Origin: JBLHZY01 sp050633265 | GTDB lineage: Bacteria; Pseudomonadota; Alphaproteobacteria; Rhodobacterales; Rhodobacteraceae | DNA length: 59,319 nucleotides | Assembly: GCA_050633265.1 (NCBI GenBank) | Contig: JBOEGE010000016.1 | Span: 1 to 59,319, forward strand | Direction: 5' to 3' | Part shown: positions 50,804 through 59,319 of the stretch, one piece after another | How positions within the stretch are numbered: position 1 is the first letter of the stretch | Layout: every line of letters begins with the position of its first letter | Notes under the pieces: generated by a model | Told to the model about the DNA's origin: nothing | The model's input: only the letters and a program-made list of their open reading frames with translations | Databases searched by the model: none | Program-made: the position numbers and the translations under genes

Positions 50804-52095
50804 CCTTTTGCTCCCACACGCTTGCGATATTGAATGTCGATCCAGACAGCGAGGACAAGAACCGCGCCAACGACGATGTTTTGATAGGGCGCATCAACGC
50901 CAACCATGGCCATGCCCGATTGCAGCGATTGCATGATCAAAGCCCCGATAATGGCGCCATAAATCGTGCCGATGCCGCCGGAAAGGGCCGTGCCGCCGAT
51001 CACAGCCGCGGCGATCACGCGCAGCTCGTCCAAGGTGCCGATATCATTGGTGTGATAGCCAAGCCGGGCAGAGGCCACGACACCCGCAAGCGCCGAAAGA
51101 ACCCCAACCATGGTAAAAATCTTGACCGTCAAAAGCCGCGTATTGATGCCCGAAAGCGCGGCCGCATCCGGATTGCCGCCCGTTGCAAAGATATAGCGCC
51201 CGAGCCTTGTGCGCAGGGCAATTACCGTCATCACGATGGCCACAACGATCAGCAGCAGCACCGAATAGGGCAGGCCGTAAGCCGCAACACAGCCCTCAGC
51301 AACCTCGCAGCCAAACACCGATGGATCGCGCGCGATCACCCGATCCGGCACGGTATAAGCGTTGAGAATGGCGATGAACCCAAGGATGGCCGCCGCGATA
51401 ATCGCCATGACAAAAGCCTCGGCCCAAAGCGGCTTGACCGCAAACCCATGCGCCTTCTTGCTGCGCCGCGCTGACCAGATCGCCGCCAAGGATGCCGCCG
51501 TCGCCGCCAGCCCAACAACCCAGCTCCAAAACACCCCAAGCGTGCCGCCGATGCCACCAAACAGCACATAGGTTTGATCCAGCGGGCCAATCGTTGCGCC
51601 ATCGGTCAACCACCAGCCAACATTGCGCCAGATCAGCAAACCGCCTAGCGTAACGATAAAGGCCGGGATCGCCTGATAGCCAACGAGATAGCCCTGAGCG
51701 GCACCGATCAGCGCGCCGGTCACAAGGCCAACTGCGATGGTGATCCAAGGGATAAGCGGATGGCCCAACTCGAGCCCAAAAACCTGCGGCAACCATTGGG
51801 TCTGGGTCATGCCCATCACGGCGGTGCAGGTCGCCAGAAGCGCGCCGACCGAGAGATCAATATGCCGGGTCACGATCACGAAAACCATGCCCGTGGCCAT
51901 GATCGCCACCGAAACCGTTTGAATCGTGAGGTTAAAAATATTGCGCGGGGTCAAAAAGCGCCCCTCGGTGAGAATATTGAAAACGATGCAAACCGTTAAA
52001 AAAGCACCGATCATGCCAAGCAGGCGCATATCCACTTGCAGCGATTGCAAGAGGCCGCGTTTGGGCGTTGATCTGGCGGGGCTTTGGTCAGACAT
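50800..52095 (-). CDS. xylH: xylose ABC transporter permease
   Basis: This 431-residue polytopic protein has about ten or eleven helices, with the ribose/xylose permease family segments FNLTIQTVSVAIMATGMVFVIVTRHIDLSVG and ATGGNPDAAALSGINTRLL. It lies between the binding protein and the ATPase and overlaps the latter by four bases. A 175-bp gap with a hairpin separates it from xylF, which usually lets the binding protein be made in excess. Confidence 0.94.
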   Translation of the reverse strand: MSDQSPARSTPKRGLLQSLQVDMRLLGMIGAFLTVCIVFNILTEGRFLTPRNIFNLTIQTVSVAIMATGMVFVIVTRHIDLSVGALLATCTAVMGMTQTQWLPQVFGLELGHPLIPWITIAVGLVTGALIGAAQGYLVGYQAIPAFIVTLGGLLIWRNVGWWLTDGATIGPLDQTYVLFGGIGGTLGVFWSWVVGLAATAASLAAIWSARRSKKAHGFAVKPLWAEAFVMAIIAAAILGFIAILNAYTVPDRVIARDPSVFGCEVAEGCVAAYGLPYSVLLLIVVAIVMTVIALRTRLGRYIFATGGNPDAAALSGINTRLLTVKIFTMVGVLSALAGVVASARLGYHTNDIGTLDELRVIAAAVIGGTALSGGIGTIYGAIIGALIMQSLQSGMAMVGVDAPYQNIVVGAVLVLAVWIDIQYRKRVGAKG

Positions 52096-52235
52096 GGTCT
52101 GCCTCCATCAAAAACGTGCAAGACTTCAGACAGGCAAATACCGCCTGCGATGCGGGGCTTTGCCTATCTGGTGAAAGGGGTATATTTCTGGGCCCCGCCT
52201 TGCAGCGAGACCCGTTTTCAACCGGGCGGCTCAAA

Positions 52236-52257
52236 GGGCTGGCCCAAGGACCGGCCC
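52236..52257 (-). terminator. attenuator-like hairpin between xylF and xylH
   Basis: GGGCTGG and CCGGCCC pair (one mismatch) around eight bases, 15-35 bases after the xylF stop when read on the minus strand. No clear U-tract follows. Partial termination or mRNA protection would raise XylF over the membrane components; this role is inferred. Confidence 0.45.
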
Positions 52258-52270
52258 AAAAAGCGGCGGC

Positions 52271-53299
52271 TTAGTTACAAGGGGCAGGGCCGTCTGTAAC
52301 GCCTTGGCAAAGCGCCTCGACAGTGATCCAGCCAGCATCCGTGACAACGCTTAGATTGTCGGCGGTGATCGGAACAGGCTTAAGAAACATAGAGTTAAGC
52401 TCTGTACCAGCGGGGGATGTCCACTTGGCGGCGCCTTCAATCATGGCATTATCGCCAGAGGCCAAAGCCACAGCGACTTCGCCAGCCATACGCCCAAGAT
52501 CGCGCGCATCTTTCCAGACCGAAACGGTTTGCGTGCCAAGCGCGACACGGTTCAGCGCTGCATGATCGCCGTCTTGCCCCGAGACCGGAATGCCTTCCAT
52601 GCCCTGCGCTGTAAGAGCCGCAACAACACCGCCCGCGGTGCCATCATTCGAGGCCACAACCGCATCAACTTTGTTGTCATTGGCAGTAAGGATTTGCTCC
52701 ATATTGCGCTGTGCATTGGCAGGAAGCCAGCCATCGGTATAGGCCTCATCGACGATTTTGATCGCGCCGCTGTCAATTGCGGATTGGATGATCTCTTGCT
52801 GGCCGCCGCGCAGGAAATCTGCGTTTGGATCGGTTGGCGAGCCTTTGATCATCACGTAATTGCCGCTTGGCTGGGCGGCCAAAACGGCGCGCGCCTGCAT
52901 ACGGCCAACTTCAACATTGTCGAATGTCAGATAGAAGGCGCGGCTGTCCTCGATGAGGCGATCATAGGCCACAACGGGAATGCCCTCTGCATCGGCCGCA
53001 TCAACGGCCGGCCCAATGGCCGCGCTGTCTTGTGCCAGGATGATGATGGAATCCACGCCCTGCGCAATCAGGCTCTCAACGTCTGAAAGCTGTTTGGCGG
53101 ATGAAGATTGCGCATCGGCGGAAACATATGTTGCGCCGGCGGCTTCAAGTGCGGCGCGGATGGCGGCTTCATCGGTTTTCCAGCGTTCTTCCTGAAAATT
53201 CGACCAGCTAACGCCAACGGTAAGACCATGGCTTTCTGCAAAGGCTGATGATCCAAATCCAGCAACCGCAATAGCGGCTGCGATGATGTATTTATTCAT
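52271..53299 (-). CDS. xylF: xylose ABC transporter substrate-binding protein
   Basis: This 342-residue periplasmic protein has a signal peptide (MNKYIIAAAIAVAGFGSSAFA, cleavage after AFA) and the sugar-binding fold (LTVGVSWSNFQEERWKTDEAAI, AQGVDSIIILAQDS, SGQDGDHAALNRVALGTQTVSVWKD). The start at 53299 is set by GGAGG upstream and by the signal peptide; an upstream ATG would add 48 residues without sense. It is the first gene of the operon, behind palindromic operators. Confidence 0.95.
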   Translation of the reverse strand: MNKYIIAAAIAVAGFGSSAFAESHGLTVGVSWSNFQEERWKTDEAAIRAALEAAGATYVSADAQSSSAKQLSDVESLIAQGVDSIIILAQDSAAIGPAVDAADAEGIPVVAYDRLIEDSRAFYLTFDNVEVGRMQARAVLAAQPSGNYVMIKGSPTDPNADFLRGGQQEIIQSAIDSGAIKIVDEAYTDGWLPANAQRNMEQILTANDNKVDAVVASNDGTAGGVVAALTAQGMEGIPVSGQDGDHAALNRVALGTQTVSVWKDARDLGRMAGEVAVALASGDNAMIEGAAKWTSPAGTELNSMFLKPVPITADNLSVVTDAGWITVEALCQGVTDGPAPCN

Positions 53300-53344
53300 T
53301 GTCGTCCTCCCAAAGGTGGCCCCCTTATTGTTTTGCGTCAGGGG

Positions 53345-53403
53345 GCGAGTCATCTGACTCGCTGGGTAGGGTGCACTGATTAAATTTGTTTTGCAAAATA
53401 AAT
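53345..53403. promoter_or_regulatory. xyl operator region: two palindromes
   Basis: ATTTG-TTTTGCAAAA-TAAAT at 53384-53403 is a 20-bp palindrome with one mismatched pair. Its half TTGTTTTGC recurs at 53328-53336. GCGAGTCA-TC-TGACTCGC at 53345-53362 is a separate perfect dyad. Both lie in the 205-bp gap between xylF and the divergent ROK repressor. The AT-rich palindrome is the likely ROK operator; the other may bind a second regulator or form a leader hairpin (GCGAGUC-AUCU-GACUCGC). Confidence 0.6.
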
Positions 53404-53451
53404 AATTCACATTGTGATGGAATTTTATGCAGAAACACCCCATTATGGCGA

Positions 53452-53480
53452 TTGACAGGGCGCAAATCCTTGTTTTCTAC
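53452..53480 (+). promoter_or_regulatory. possible promoter of the ROK repressor gene
   Basis: TTGACA (53452-53457) is a perfect -35 element, followed after 17 bases by a poor -10, TTCTAC (53475-53480). It lies 25-53 bp before the ROK start. GGGAGGAG at 53488-53495 is the ribosome-binding site. Confidence 0.4.
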
Positions 53481-53504
53481 TGATTTCGGGAGGAGTATCT
53501 TTAG

Positions 53505-54767
53505 ATGCTAAATTATAGCGAAGGCGATGCAATATCAAAAGGTTGCGGGCCGCTCCTGCTTCGGAATCGGGCAACCTCAGCGCCGCTGCGGCAACAGATC
53601 TTTCAACATGTCCGGGCGCGGGGCCGCACAGCGCGCGCCGAAATCACCCGCGCGCTTGAGATCAGCGCCGGCAGCGCGACAACCCAAACCGCCGATCTGA
53701 TCGCGGCCGGGATCCTGCGCGAAGTTGATGAACCATCGCGCGAACTGGGCCGGGGGCGCCCGCGCGTCTCGCTCGAGGTCGTGCCGGAAGCGGCCTATGT
53801 GATCGGCATCAAACTGTCGTTTAACAAACACTCCGCCGTGCTAAGCGATTTCGCCGGCAACATAATCACCACCGAAACCCTGCCAACAACCGCCCCGCGC
53901 CGCAGCGCCGCCCAATTGCTTGAGGAGATTGCGCGTTTGATCGACAAGCTGATCCAGAAGGTCAATATGGAGGCGCAGGATATCAAAGCGGTCGGGATCG
54001 GATTGCCCGGGATTGTCGATCAAGACAGCGGCACGATCCGCTGGTGCTCATTGCTCAAAGACACCAATGTTGATCTGCATACAGGGTTTCGCGAACGGTT
54101 CAACGCACCGCTGCTTTTGGACAATGATACAAATATGCTCACCCTGTCAGAGCTTTGGTTTGGCGCCGGGCGCGACAAGAGAGATTTTGCCGTTGTGACG
54201 ATCGAAGCCGGGGTTGGTATGGGGCTTGTGGTCGATAACAGGTTGTATCGCGGCACCCATGGTTTGGGGCTCGAACTGGGGCATACAAAGGTTCAGCTCG
54301 ATGGCGCCCTGTGCCGCTGCGGCCAACGCGGCTGTTTGGAGGCCTATCTTGGCGATTACGCCCTGACCCGCGAGGCCGAAACCGCATTGGATGTTGGGCG
54401 CTTGGATGAAAACAGCCCCAAGGCGCTTTTGGATTTGCTGTTTGAGCAGGCCCAAGCCGGGCATACCGCCGCCGAGACGATTTTTCGGCGCGCCGGGCGC
54501 TATCTGTCGCTTGGTTTGGCCAATGTGGTTCAGCTGTTTGATCCGCCGCTGATCATCCTGTCGGGGGAGCGGGTGCAATGCCATTACCTTTATGCCGAAG
54601 AGGTCTTGGCCGAAATGCGCAAACTGACCCTCTCAAACGGCCGCCAGCCCTGCGAAATTCAGATCCACCCTTGGGATGATTTGATCTGGGCGCGCGGGGC
54701 GACAGCGGCGGGGCTTTCGGCGCTAACGGATCGGATGGTCGGCGGGCTTGAGGTGCAATCCCTGTGA
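53505..54767 (+). CDS. xylR: ROK-family transcriptional repressor, XylR-like
   Basis: This 420-residue protein has an N-terminal winged HTH (residues 25-80, LRQQIFQHVRARGRTARAEITRALEISAGSATTQTADLIAAG) and a ROK sugar-kinase-like effector domain. The domain carries GIGLPGIVD, EAGVGMGLVVDNRLYRG and the zinc motif LCRCGQRGCLEAY. It diverges from xylF, so it probably represses the xylose operon and is released by xylose. Its stop overlaps the GTG start of the next gene (GTGA), an unexpected link to a secreted protein. Confidence 0.9.
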   Translation: MLNYSEGDAISKGCGPLLLRNRATSAPLRQQIFQHVRARGRTARAEITRALEISAGSATTQTADLIAAGILREVDEPSRELGRGRPRVSLEVVPEAAYVIGIKLSFNKHSAVLSDFAGNIITTETLPTTAPRRSAAQLLEEIARLIDKLIQKVNMEAQDIKAVGIGLPGIVDQDSGTIRWCSLLKDTNVDLHTGFRERFNAPLLLDNDTNMLTLSELWFGAGRDKRDFAVVTIEAGVGMGLVVDNRLYRGTHGLGLELGHTKVQLDGALCRCGQRGCLEAYLGDYALTREAETALDVGRLDENSPKALLDLLFEQAQAGHTAAETIFRRAGRYLSLGLANVVQLFDPPLIILSGERVQCHYLYAEEVLAEMRKLTLSNGRQPCEIQIHPWDDLIWARGATAAGLSALTDRMVGGLEVQSL

Positions 54768-56260
54768 GATACGCGGCTGCATTTCTCCTTTGTTTTCTGG
54801 CCCTTCCGGCGGGCGGCGGGCCATTGTTTGAAGATCGCTCAGCCGCGCTGCCCAAACATATTTACAGCGGCGGTTGGGAGCATTTCGTTGGCGGCGGGGT
54901 GGCGGTCTTTGATTGCAATGGCGATGCTTTGCCCGATATTTTTGCCGCCGGTGGGGAAAACCCTTCTGCTCTGATCCGCAATGAAGGGGGCTTTTCCTTT
55001 CAAGCGATGAAACTGCCCCAAACGCCTGCGCTGCGCGGGGTCACGGGGGCCTATCCGATTGATATGGATGGCGATGGTTGGATGGATTTGTTTGTGCTGC
55101 GGGTCGGGCAGAATGCGGTTCTGCGCGGGCGCGGCGATTGCACCTTTGAGCTGGCAACCCGCGCAATGGGGATCACGCCCGATACCGGCTGGAGCACAGC
55201 CTTCACCGCTTGGTGGGAGCAAGGCGATGAGCGCCCGACTTTGGCGATTGGCAATTACGTTGATCGCGATAATCCCGAAGGGCCGTTTGAGGCCTGTGAC
55301 AGCAATGCAATCCTGCGCCCCGAGGGGGAGGGCTATCGCGCCGAAACCCTGGCGCCCGGCTTCTGCCCGCTCTCTATTCTGGCGGCCAATGATGCGCGCG
55401 GCCGCCCAACCCTGCGCCTCTCAAATGACCGGCATTATTACGTAAAAGGCGGTTATGAGCAGATGTGGGATATCGGCGAGCGTCGCTTTTTGGGCGCAGC
55501 GGATGGCTGGGGCAATATCGCGCTTTGGGGCATGGGGATCGCCAGCCGCGATCTGAACGGCGATGGGTTTGATGATGTGATGCTCACCTCGATGGGCGAT
55601 CAATTGCTGCAATTTGCCATTCCGGGCGGCGGCTATCGCGCAGCACCATATGCCAGCGGAACCTATGCGCAACGCCCCCATATCGGCGATGATGGCCGCC
55701 CCTCAACCGGTTGGCACGCGGAATTTGGCGATGTCGATAACGATGGGCGCGTGGATTTGTTTATCGCCAAGGGCAATGTTGATCAGATGCCGGGCATGGC
55801 GATGCAAGACCCCAACAATCTGTTGATGCAGGGCGAAGACGGGGTGTTTTACGAGGCGGCTGCGGGCGCGGGCATCGCAACAACGGATCGCTCGCGCGGG
55901 GCGGCACTGGCGGATTTTGATCGCGACGGGCGGCTTGATCTGATCGTCTCAAACCGGCGCGCGCCGCTTGAGCTATATCGCAATATCACCCCAAACACCG
56001 GCCATTGGATCACTGTCGCACTGCGCCAAAGCGGCGGCAATCGCGATGCCATCGGCGCGGTGATCACCATCGAGACCAAGGACCAAACCCAAAGCCTTCA
56101 GCATGTCATCGGCGGCGGGCATGCCGGAGGGCAGCTCTTGGCGCGCCACTTTGGCTTGGGCGCCGCAACACAGGCCAAAGCGCATATCACCTGGCCCGAT
56201 GGAAGCAAAACCAGCACAATGATTGCCGCAGGAAGCGCGGCCCTGATCACAAAGCCCTGA
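54764..56260 (+). CDS. CRTAC1 family secreted FG-GAP / ASPIC-UnbV protein
   Basis: This 498-residue exported protein has a signal peptide (residues 1-18) and repeated Ca-binding FG-GAP/VCBS motifs: VAVFDCNGDALPDIFAAGG, DMDGDGWMDLFVLRVG, DLNGDGFDDVMLTSMG, DVDNDGRVDLFIAKGN and DFDRDGRLDLIVSNRR. They predict a beta-propeller. The C-terminus is ASPIC/UnbV-like (RDAIGAVITIETKDQTQ ... HFGLGAATQAKAHITWPDG). It starts with GTG overlapping the ROK stop. It converges on a di-heme peroxidase one base away. Biochemical role is unknown; carbohydrate or surface binding is possible. Confidence 0.85.
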   Translation: MRYAAAFLLCFLALPAGGGPLFEDRSAALPKHIYSGGWEHFVGGGVAVFDCNGDALPDIFAAGGENPSALIRNEGGFSFQAMKLPQTPALRGVTGAYPIDMDGDGWMDLFVLRVGQNAVLRGRGDCTFELATRAMGITPDTGWSTAFTAWWEQGDERPTLAIGNYVDRDNPEGPFEACDSNAILRPEGEGYRAETLAPGFCPLSILAANDARGRPTLRLSNDRHYYVKGGYEQMWDIGERRFLGAADGWGNIALWGMGIASRDLNGDGFDDVMLTSMGDQLLQFAIPGGGYRAAPYASGTYAQRPHIGDDGRPSTGWHAEFGDVDNDGRVDLFIAKGNVDQMPGMAMQDPNNLLMQGEDGVFYEAAAGAGIATTDRSRGAALADFDRDGRLDLIVSNRRAPLELYRNITPNTGHWITVALRQSGGNRDAIGAVITIETKDQTQSLQHVIGGGHAGGQLLARHFGLGAATQAKAHITWPDGSKTSTMIAAGSAALITKP

Positions 56261-56261
56261 T

Positions 56262-57599
56262 CTACTCAACCGTCACAACCGGCAGCCCGCTTGGCACAGC
56301 ACTTGGCGATCCCAAACGCCCGGTAATGCTGATCGGATCGGTGAGCGTATGAAGAAAGGCCACAAGCGCTGCGATCTCTTCTTGGTTTAGGATCACAGGC
56401 GGCGTTGTTACAGCCTGCGCAATCGCGCGCAGCTGAACAGGATCATCCATAACGGTGAAATCAGCGCTTTCAAATGCGGGCAAAATGGCCTGTGCGCGAT
56501 CATATTGCGCAAGGCTGCGCGCCGGGGTGCTGTGATCGGCCACAAACCGCGCCAAATCGCGATGCGCGCCTGCATGGCCGTAAGGGGCGGTGAGGGCGAC
56601 ATTGCGCAAAGACGGCGTGCGAAACGCGTAACGGTCCTGTTCTTTTCCGGTCACGCCAAAGCGCCCGTCATCGCGGTGATGATCTTCAAAAGAGGCCGAT
56701 TTGCCCGGTCCGATTTGCGGCGCGGCCATGACATGAAACTTATGATCGCTCAAAAACGCCCCCGCATGGCAGCCCGCGCATCCCCCCTTGCCATAGAACA
56801 GCTCAAGCCCGGATTGTTCTTGTGCATCAAGGGTATACTCCCCGCGCAACACCCCATCAAACGGCGCGGTATCCGAGCGCCATTCATATTCAATAAAGGC
56901 CGCAATCGCATTTGATACATCGCTAAAGGCAATGTCTTCGGGGCGCGCGATATGCGGATAAAGCGCTTTGAAAGCCTCTGCATATTCCGCAATCCCCGCA
57001 ACGCGCCGCGCAAGGCGATCCCATGCGCCCCCTTCACCGGTTATGATCCCTTGGCGCACAAGGCGGGCGATATCGTTTTCTTTATGCCCGCCCGCCATTT
57101 CATCGCGGCTCAGCACCGGAAACATTGATTGCGCCGATAAAACCGAGGCAAAACCCGCCGCCATATCGCCGCCCATAGGGGTTCGGATGCCATTGGGCTG
57201 GCGCGGATCTGCTTGCAGGCGGCCATCGTGAAACAGGGTGGTGAATTCCTTTGCACCAAGATTAAAAAGCCCTGTGGCATTGCGCGGGATGCGCTCTTGG
57301 GGAAGGTTCTTTGGATCGGCGCGCCGCTTTGCCCCCATCCCGATGCCCCCATCCCCAAAGGAAAGCGAAAGCCCATCCGATGTTCCCAGCTTGGGGTGAT
57401 GGCAGCTCGCGCAAGCAACGTTGCGATTGCCCGAAAGGATCGGATCATAAAAGAGCAACTGGCCAAGCTGTGCTTCGTGCAAGTTCACCTCCCGATAAGA
57501 GAGATCGCGAATGGGGGCGGGTAAATCTTGGGCAAGGCTCGGTGAAAGGCTCGCAAGCAAGAGCAGCGCTGCGCCAAAACAGGCCCTAAGATATGCCAT
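56262..57599 (-). CDS. di-heme cytochrome c peroxidase / MauG-like protein
   Basis: This 445-residue periplasmic protein has a signal peptide (start MAYLRACFGAALLLLASLSPSLAQ) and two heme c sites, CASCH (near 71) and CAGCH (near 243). The second domain contains the loop RTPSLRNVALTAPYGHAG typical of bacterial peroxidases and MauG. It reduces H2O2 or carries out a MauG-like protein oxidation. I start at ATG 57599 because a longer reading gives no sensible N-terminus; ATG 57626 is an alternative. Its stop lies one base from the convergent CRTAC1 gene, suggesting a linked function. Heme insertion would use the ccm system. Confidence 0.88.
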   Translation of the reverse strand: MAYLRACFGAALLLLASLSPSLAQDLPAPIRDLSYREVNLHEAQLGQLLFYDPILSGNRNVACASCHHPKLGTSDGLSLSFGDGGIGMGAKRRADPKNLPQERIPRNATGLFNLGAKEFTTLFHDGRLQADPRQPNGIRTPMGGDMAAGFASVLSAQSMFPVLSRDEMAGGHKENDIARLVRQGIITGEGGAWDRLARRVAGIAEYAEAFKALYPHIARPEDIAFSDVSNAIAAFIEYEWRSDTAPFDGVLRGEYTLDAQEQSGLELFYGKGGCAGCHAGAFLSDHKFHVMAAPQIGPGKSASFEDHHRDDGRFGVTGKEQDRYAFRTPSLRNVALTAPYGHAGAHRDLARFVADHSTPARSLAQYDRAQAILPAFESADFTVMDDPVQLRAIAQAVTTPPVILNQEEIAALVAFLHTLTDPISITGRLGSPSAVPSGLPVVTVE

Positions 57600-57755
57600 C
57601 GTAAATATCGCCCCCTGCCAAACCATGCCCCATTCAATAGCCCCCCTGCGCATAAAGCAAAAGAGGCGCGCGCTTGGGCGGTATTGATGGCGCGAAAACC
57701 TCCGCGCCAAGATTTGCCAGCCAGACGGCACGGGCAGACAGCGCGGGCAGATATG

Positions 57756-57830
57756 AGGCGCAGATTTTGGGCGCAGATTTGTGGCGCAGACCTCAGGCGC
57801 CGATTTGTGGCGCAGATCGCCCGCACTGAT
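57756..57830. repeat. short tandem repeat of about 13 bp
   Basis: Five imperfect copies of GGCGCAGATTTGT (variants with ATTTTGG, CCTCAG, CGATTTGT and ATCGCCC endings) follow one another in the intergenic region. Slippage is likely, so copy number may vary among strains. Confidence 0.6.
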
Positions 57831-57968
57831 CCTGTCTTCTTGGCGCATCATCGCCCCTCAAATCTCAAAACACGCCCGTCCAAGGCAGAGGGGGTCAAAA
57901 GGGGGAAGAGAGGCCAATACAGATCAGCTCGCAGCTGCACAAAGGCCCACCAAAGAGCCAGAGCCATG

Positions 57969-57988
57969 CGCAGGCCTGCGTGCACGCA
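57969..57988. repeat. two overlapping 12-bp palindromes
   Basis: CGCAGGCCTGCG (57969-57980) and TGCGTGCACGCA (57977-57988) are perfect palindromes sharing four bases, 234 bp before the protease start. This may be a regulator site or chance in GC-rich DNA. Confidence 0.35.
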
Positions 57989-58221
57989 TGCACCAATGGC
58001 CCTATTTTACCACCAATCGGTTGCGCGCGGGTTTTGTATTCAAACAAGCGACAGTTCGGGCGAGAGGCGCATAATGTGGCGCAATATCAATGTAGTTGAG
58101 GGGGCGTTAACCATGAAACGGTATTGTTCCGATCATCACGGACCTGTTACTCTCGTTGTTACCCTTTCGGCATTTCGCCGCATCCCCTAACGTCAATCCA
58201 ACGTCTCAGTAAGGTCTTGAT

Positions 58222-59319
58222 ATGCCTGTTGCGCCTTCTCCCGTTGATGCCCTCACTTGGGGCACATCGCTTACTGATTATTCCGTAACGGTCTATTTTG
58301 TACCCTCCGGGGATACGGTTGGCGGCTAAACATCTGAGGGCGCTTCGGCCTATGAGATCGCCAAATTCGAAGAGGTCTTCTCTGTTGTTTCTTCGGTCAC
58401 CAATCTGACTTTCACCACGACCACAGATCCAAACGCGGATTTCAAAATTGTCATCGACGATGATGAGGTGCTTGGTGATTTTGACGGCCAGATGGGCCCT
58501 CCCGGCGAAGCCAATGCAGGCATCGGCATCTTTGACGGCCAGAATATTGATCGCGGCCCGGGCGGACCGATGGAGGCGGGCGGTTATGATTTCATGGTCG
58601 TTACCCATGAGTTCATGCATGCGCTTGGCCTCGCTCACCCCCATGATACGGGCGGCAGTTCGTCGATCATGAACGGTGTGGGTGATGCCTATGACGATTA
58701 CGGCGATTACGACCTTAACCAAGGCACTTTCACGGTGATGACCTATAACAACGGTTACTTCACCGGCAGTCCGGGCAGCCAGCCGGATGCAAACCATATC
58801 TACGGCTACGAAGCCGGGCCGATGGCGCTTGATATCGCTATTTTGCAATCGCTTTACGGAGCGAATATGACAACGGCAACGGGCGATAACACCTATCTTC
58901 TGCCCGATGAAAACGCCCCAGGCACAAGCTGGCAAGCCATTTGGGACGCCGGCGGAACCGATACGATCGCCTACGCCGGCACACGCAATGCAACGATTGA
59001 TCTGCGCGCGGCGACTTTGCTCTATGAGCCCGGCGGCGGCGGTTGGGTCTCGGCGGCGGATGGGATCAGCGGCGGCTTTACCATCGCCAACGGGGTCGAG
59101 ATCGAGAACGCTACCGGCGGCTCTGGCAATGACAGCCTCGTTGGCAACGCGATCGCGAATACGCTGATCGGGGGCGCAGGGAATGACAGCCTGCATGGCA
59201 ACGAGGGCGATGATACGCTTGGCGGCGGTGAAGGCGCGGATGAGCTCTCGGGCGGCGAAGGCGCAGATCAGCTTTCTGGCGATGCAGGCAATGACAGCCT
59301 CTATGGCGATGCGGGCGAT
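58222..59319 (+). pseudogene. serralysin-type RTX zinc metalloprotease, in-frame stop, truncated by window end
   Basis: ATG 58222 opens a frame that is stopped by TAA at 58327-58329 (codon 36). The same frame then stays open to the window end, with no stop in 330 codons. It encodes the metzincin zinc motif HEFMHALGLAHPHD (near codon 130), a Met-turn VMTYNN and glycine-rich RTX repeats (GGAGNDSLHGNEGDDTL and more) that bind calcium and mark type I secretion. The stop replaces a codon where serralysins often have Tyr in a GYTSEG-like context, so a single base change explains it. A nonsense mutation or a sequencing error are the main alternatives. The 3' end is outside. Confidence 0.8.

Larger units (their letters stand above)
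57600..58221. other. 622-bp intergenic region before the RTX protease
   Basis: No supported gene. It holds a tandem GGCGCAGATTTGT-like repeat (57756-57830) and overlapping palindromes CGCAGGCCTGCG / TGCGTGCACGCA (57969-57988). The protease ribosome site AAGG lies seven bases before its ATG. The peroxidase promoter, read to the left, and the protease promoter, read to the right, must both lie here. Confidence 0.5.

Noticed and set aside
57684..58190. Plus-strand open frame before the protease
   Set aside because: It spans the tandem repeat, lacks a ribosome-binding site and has no recognisable domain or typical codon use.
1..59319. CRISPR array, insertion sequence or complete prophage
   Set aside because: No regularly spaced identical repeats, transposase or phage structural genes were seen on either strand.

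Overview
The window reads as chromosomal DNA of an alphaproteobacterium of the order Rhodobacterales (Rhodobacteraceae/Roseobacter-like). Five things point there: a holin/N-acetylmuramidase pair of the gene-transfer-agent (GTA) type between ccmE and ccmF, a GapR (DUF2312) nucleoid protein, alphaproteobacterial SOS boxes (GTTC-N7-GTTC) before lexA, LacI-type TGTTA-N4-TAACA sites before both gap genes, and several small families typical of this order. Coding density is very high, many genes overlap by ATGA, and GC is high with many GCGC-rich codons. No genus is claimed.

Layout. Positions 1-5000 hold a minus-strand valine-catabolism cluster (isobutyryl-CoA dehydrogenase, 3-hydroxyisobutyryl-CoA hydrolase, mmsB, with mmsA upstream) facing a LysR regulator across an inverted repeat. 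Positions 6100-8200 hold a CBS-domain protein, coaD and an alpha/beta hydrolase. Positions 8260-12860 form a central-carbon block: two GAPDH genes that appear to differ in cofactor use, a 47-codon membrane protein between them that lacks any ordinary start codon, and transketolase. Then come a coiled-coil protein with zapA, grxD, bolA, a Cys-rich protein coupled to purL, and a candidate small RNA. A LysR regulator diverges from a fused indolepyruvate oxidoreductase at 18000-22550, followed by an acyltransferase, murI and argC.

Positions 25466-30456 hold the cytochrome c maturation genes ccmE, ccmF and ccmH. They are split by a five-gene overlapping cassette (endolysin, holin, two tiny proteins, a membrane protein) that I read as a GTA or prophage lysis module. 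Positions 30500-39750 hold an enoyl-CoA hydratase, gltA, gltX, comEC, lexA, moeA, moaC and trpC. Next are a FadB-like fusion with replaced active-site residues, gapR, a sulfotransferase-like protein, a solitary ABC permease, gluconokinase and tRNA-Thr.

Positions 47300-54770 form a complete xylose module: xylA, xylB, the ABC transporter genes xylG, xylH and xylF, and a divergent ROK repressor with palindromic operators. The repressor is translationally coupled to an ASPIC/UnbV (CRTAC1) secreted protein, which converges on a di-heme cytochrome c peroxidase. The window ends inside a serralysin-type RTX metalloprotease that carries an in-frame TAA stop near its N-terminus.

Most likely to repay a second look are the candidate sRNA at 17857-17936, the ATC-initiated small gene at 9388-9531, the lysis cassette with two very small proteins, the catalytically altered FadB paralogue, the interrupted serralysin gene, and the operator arrays before the gap and xyl genes.
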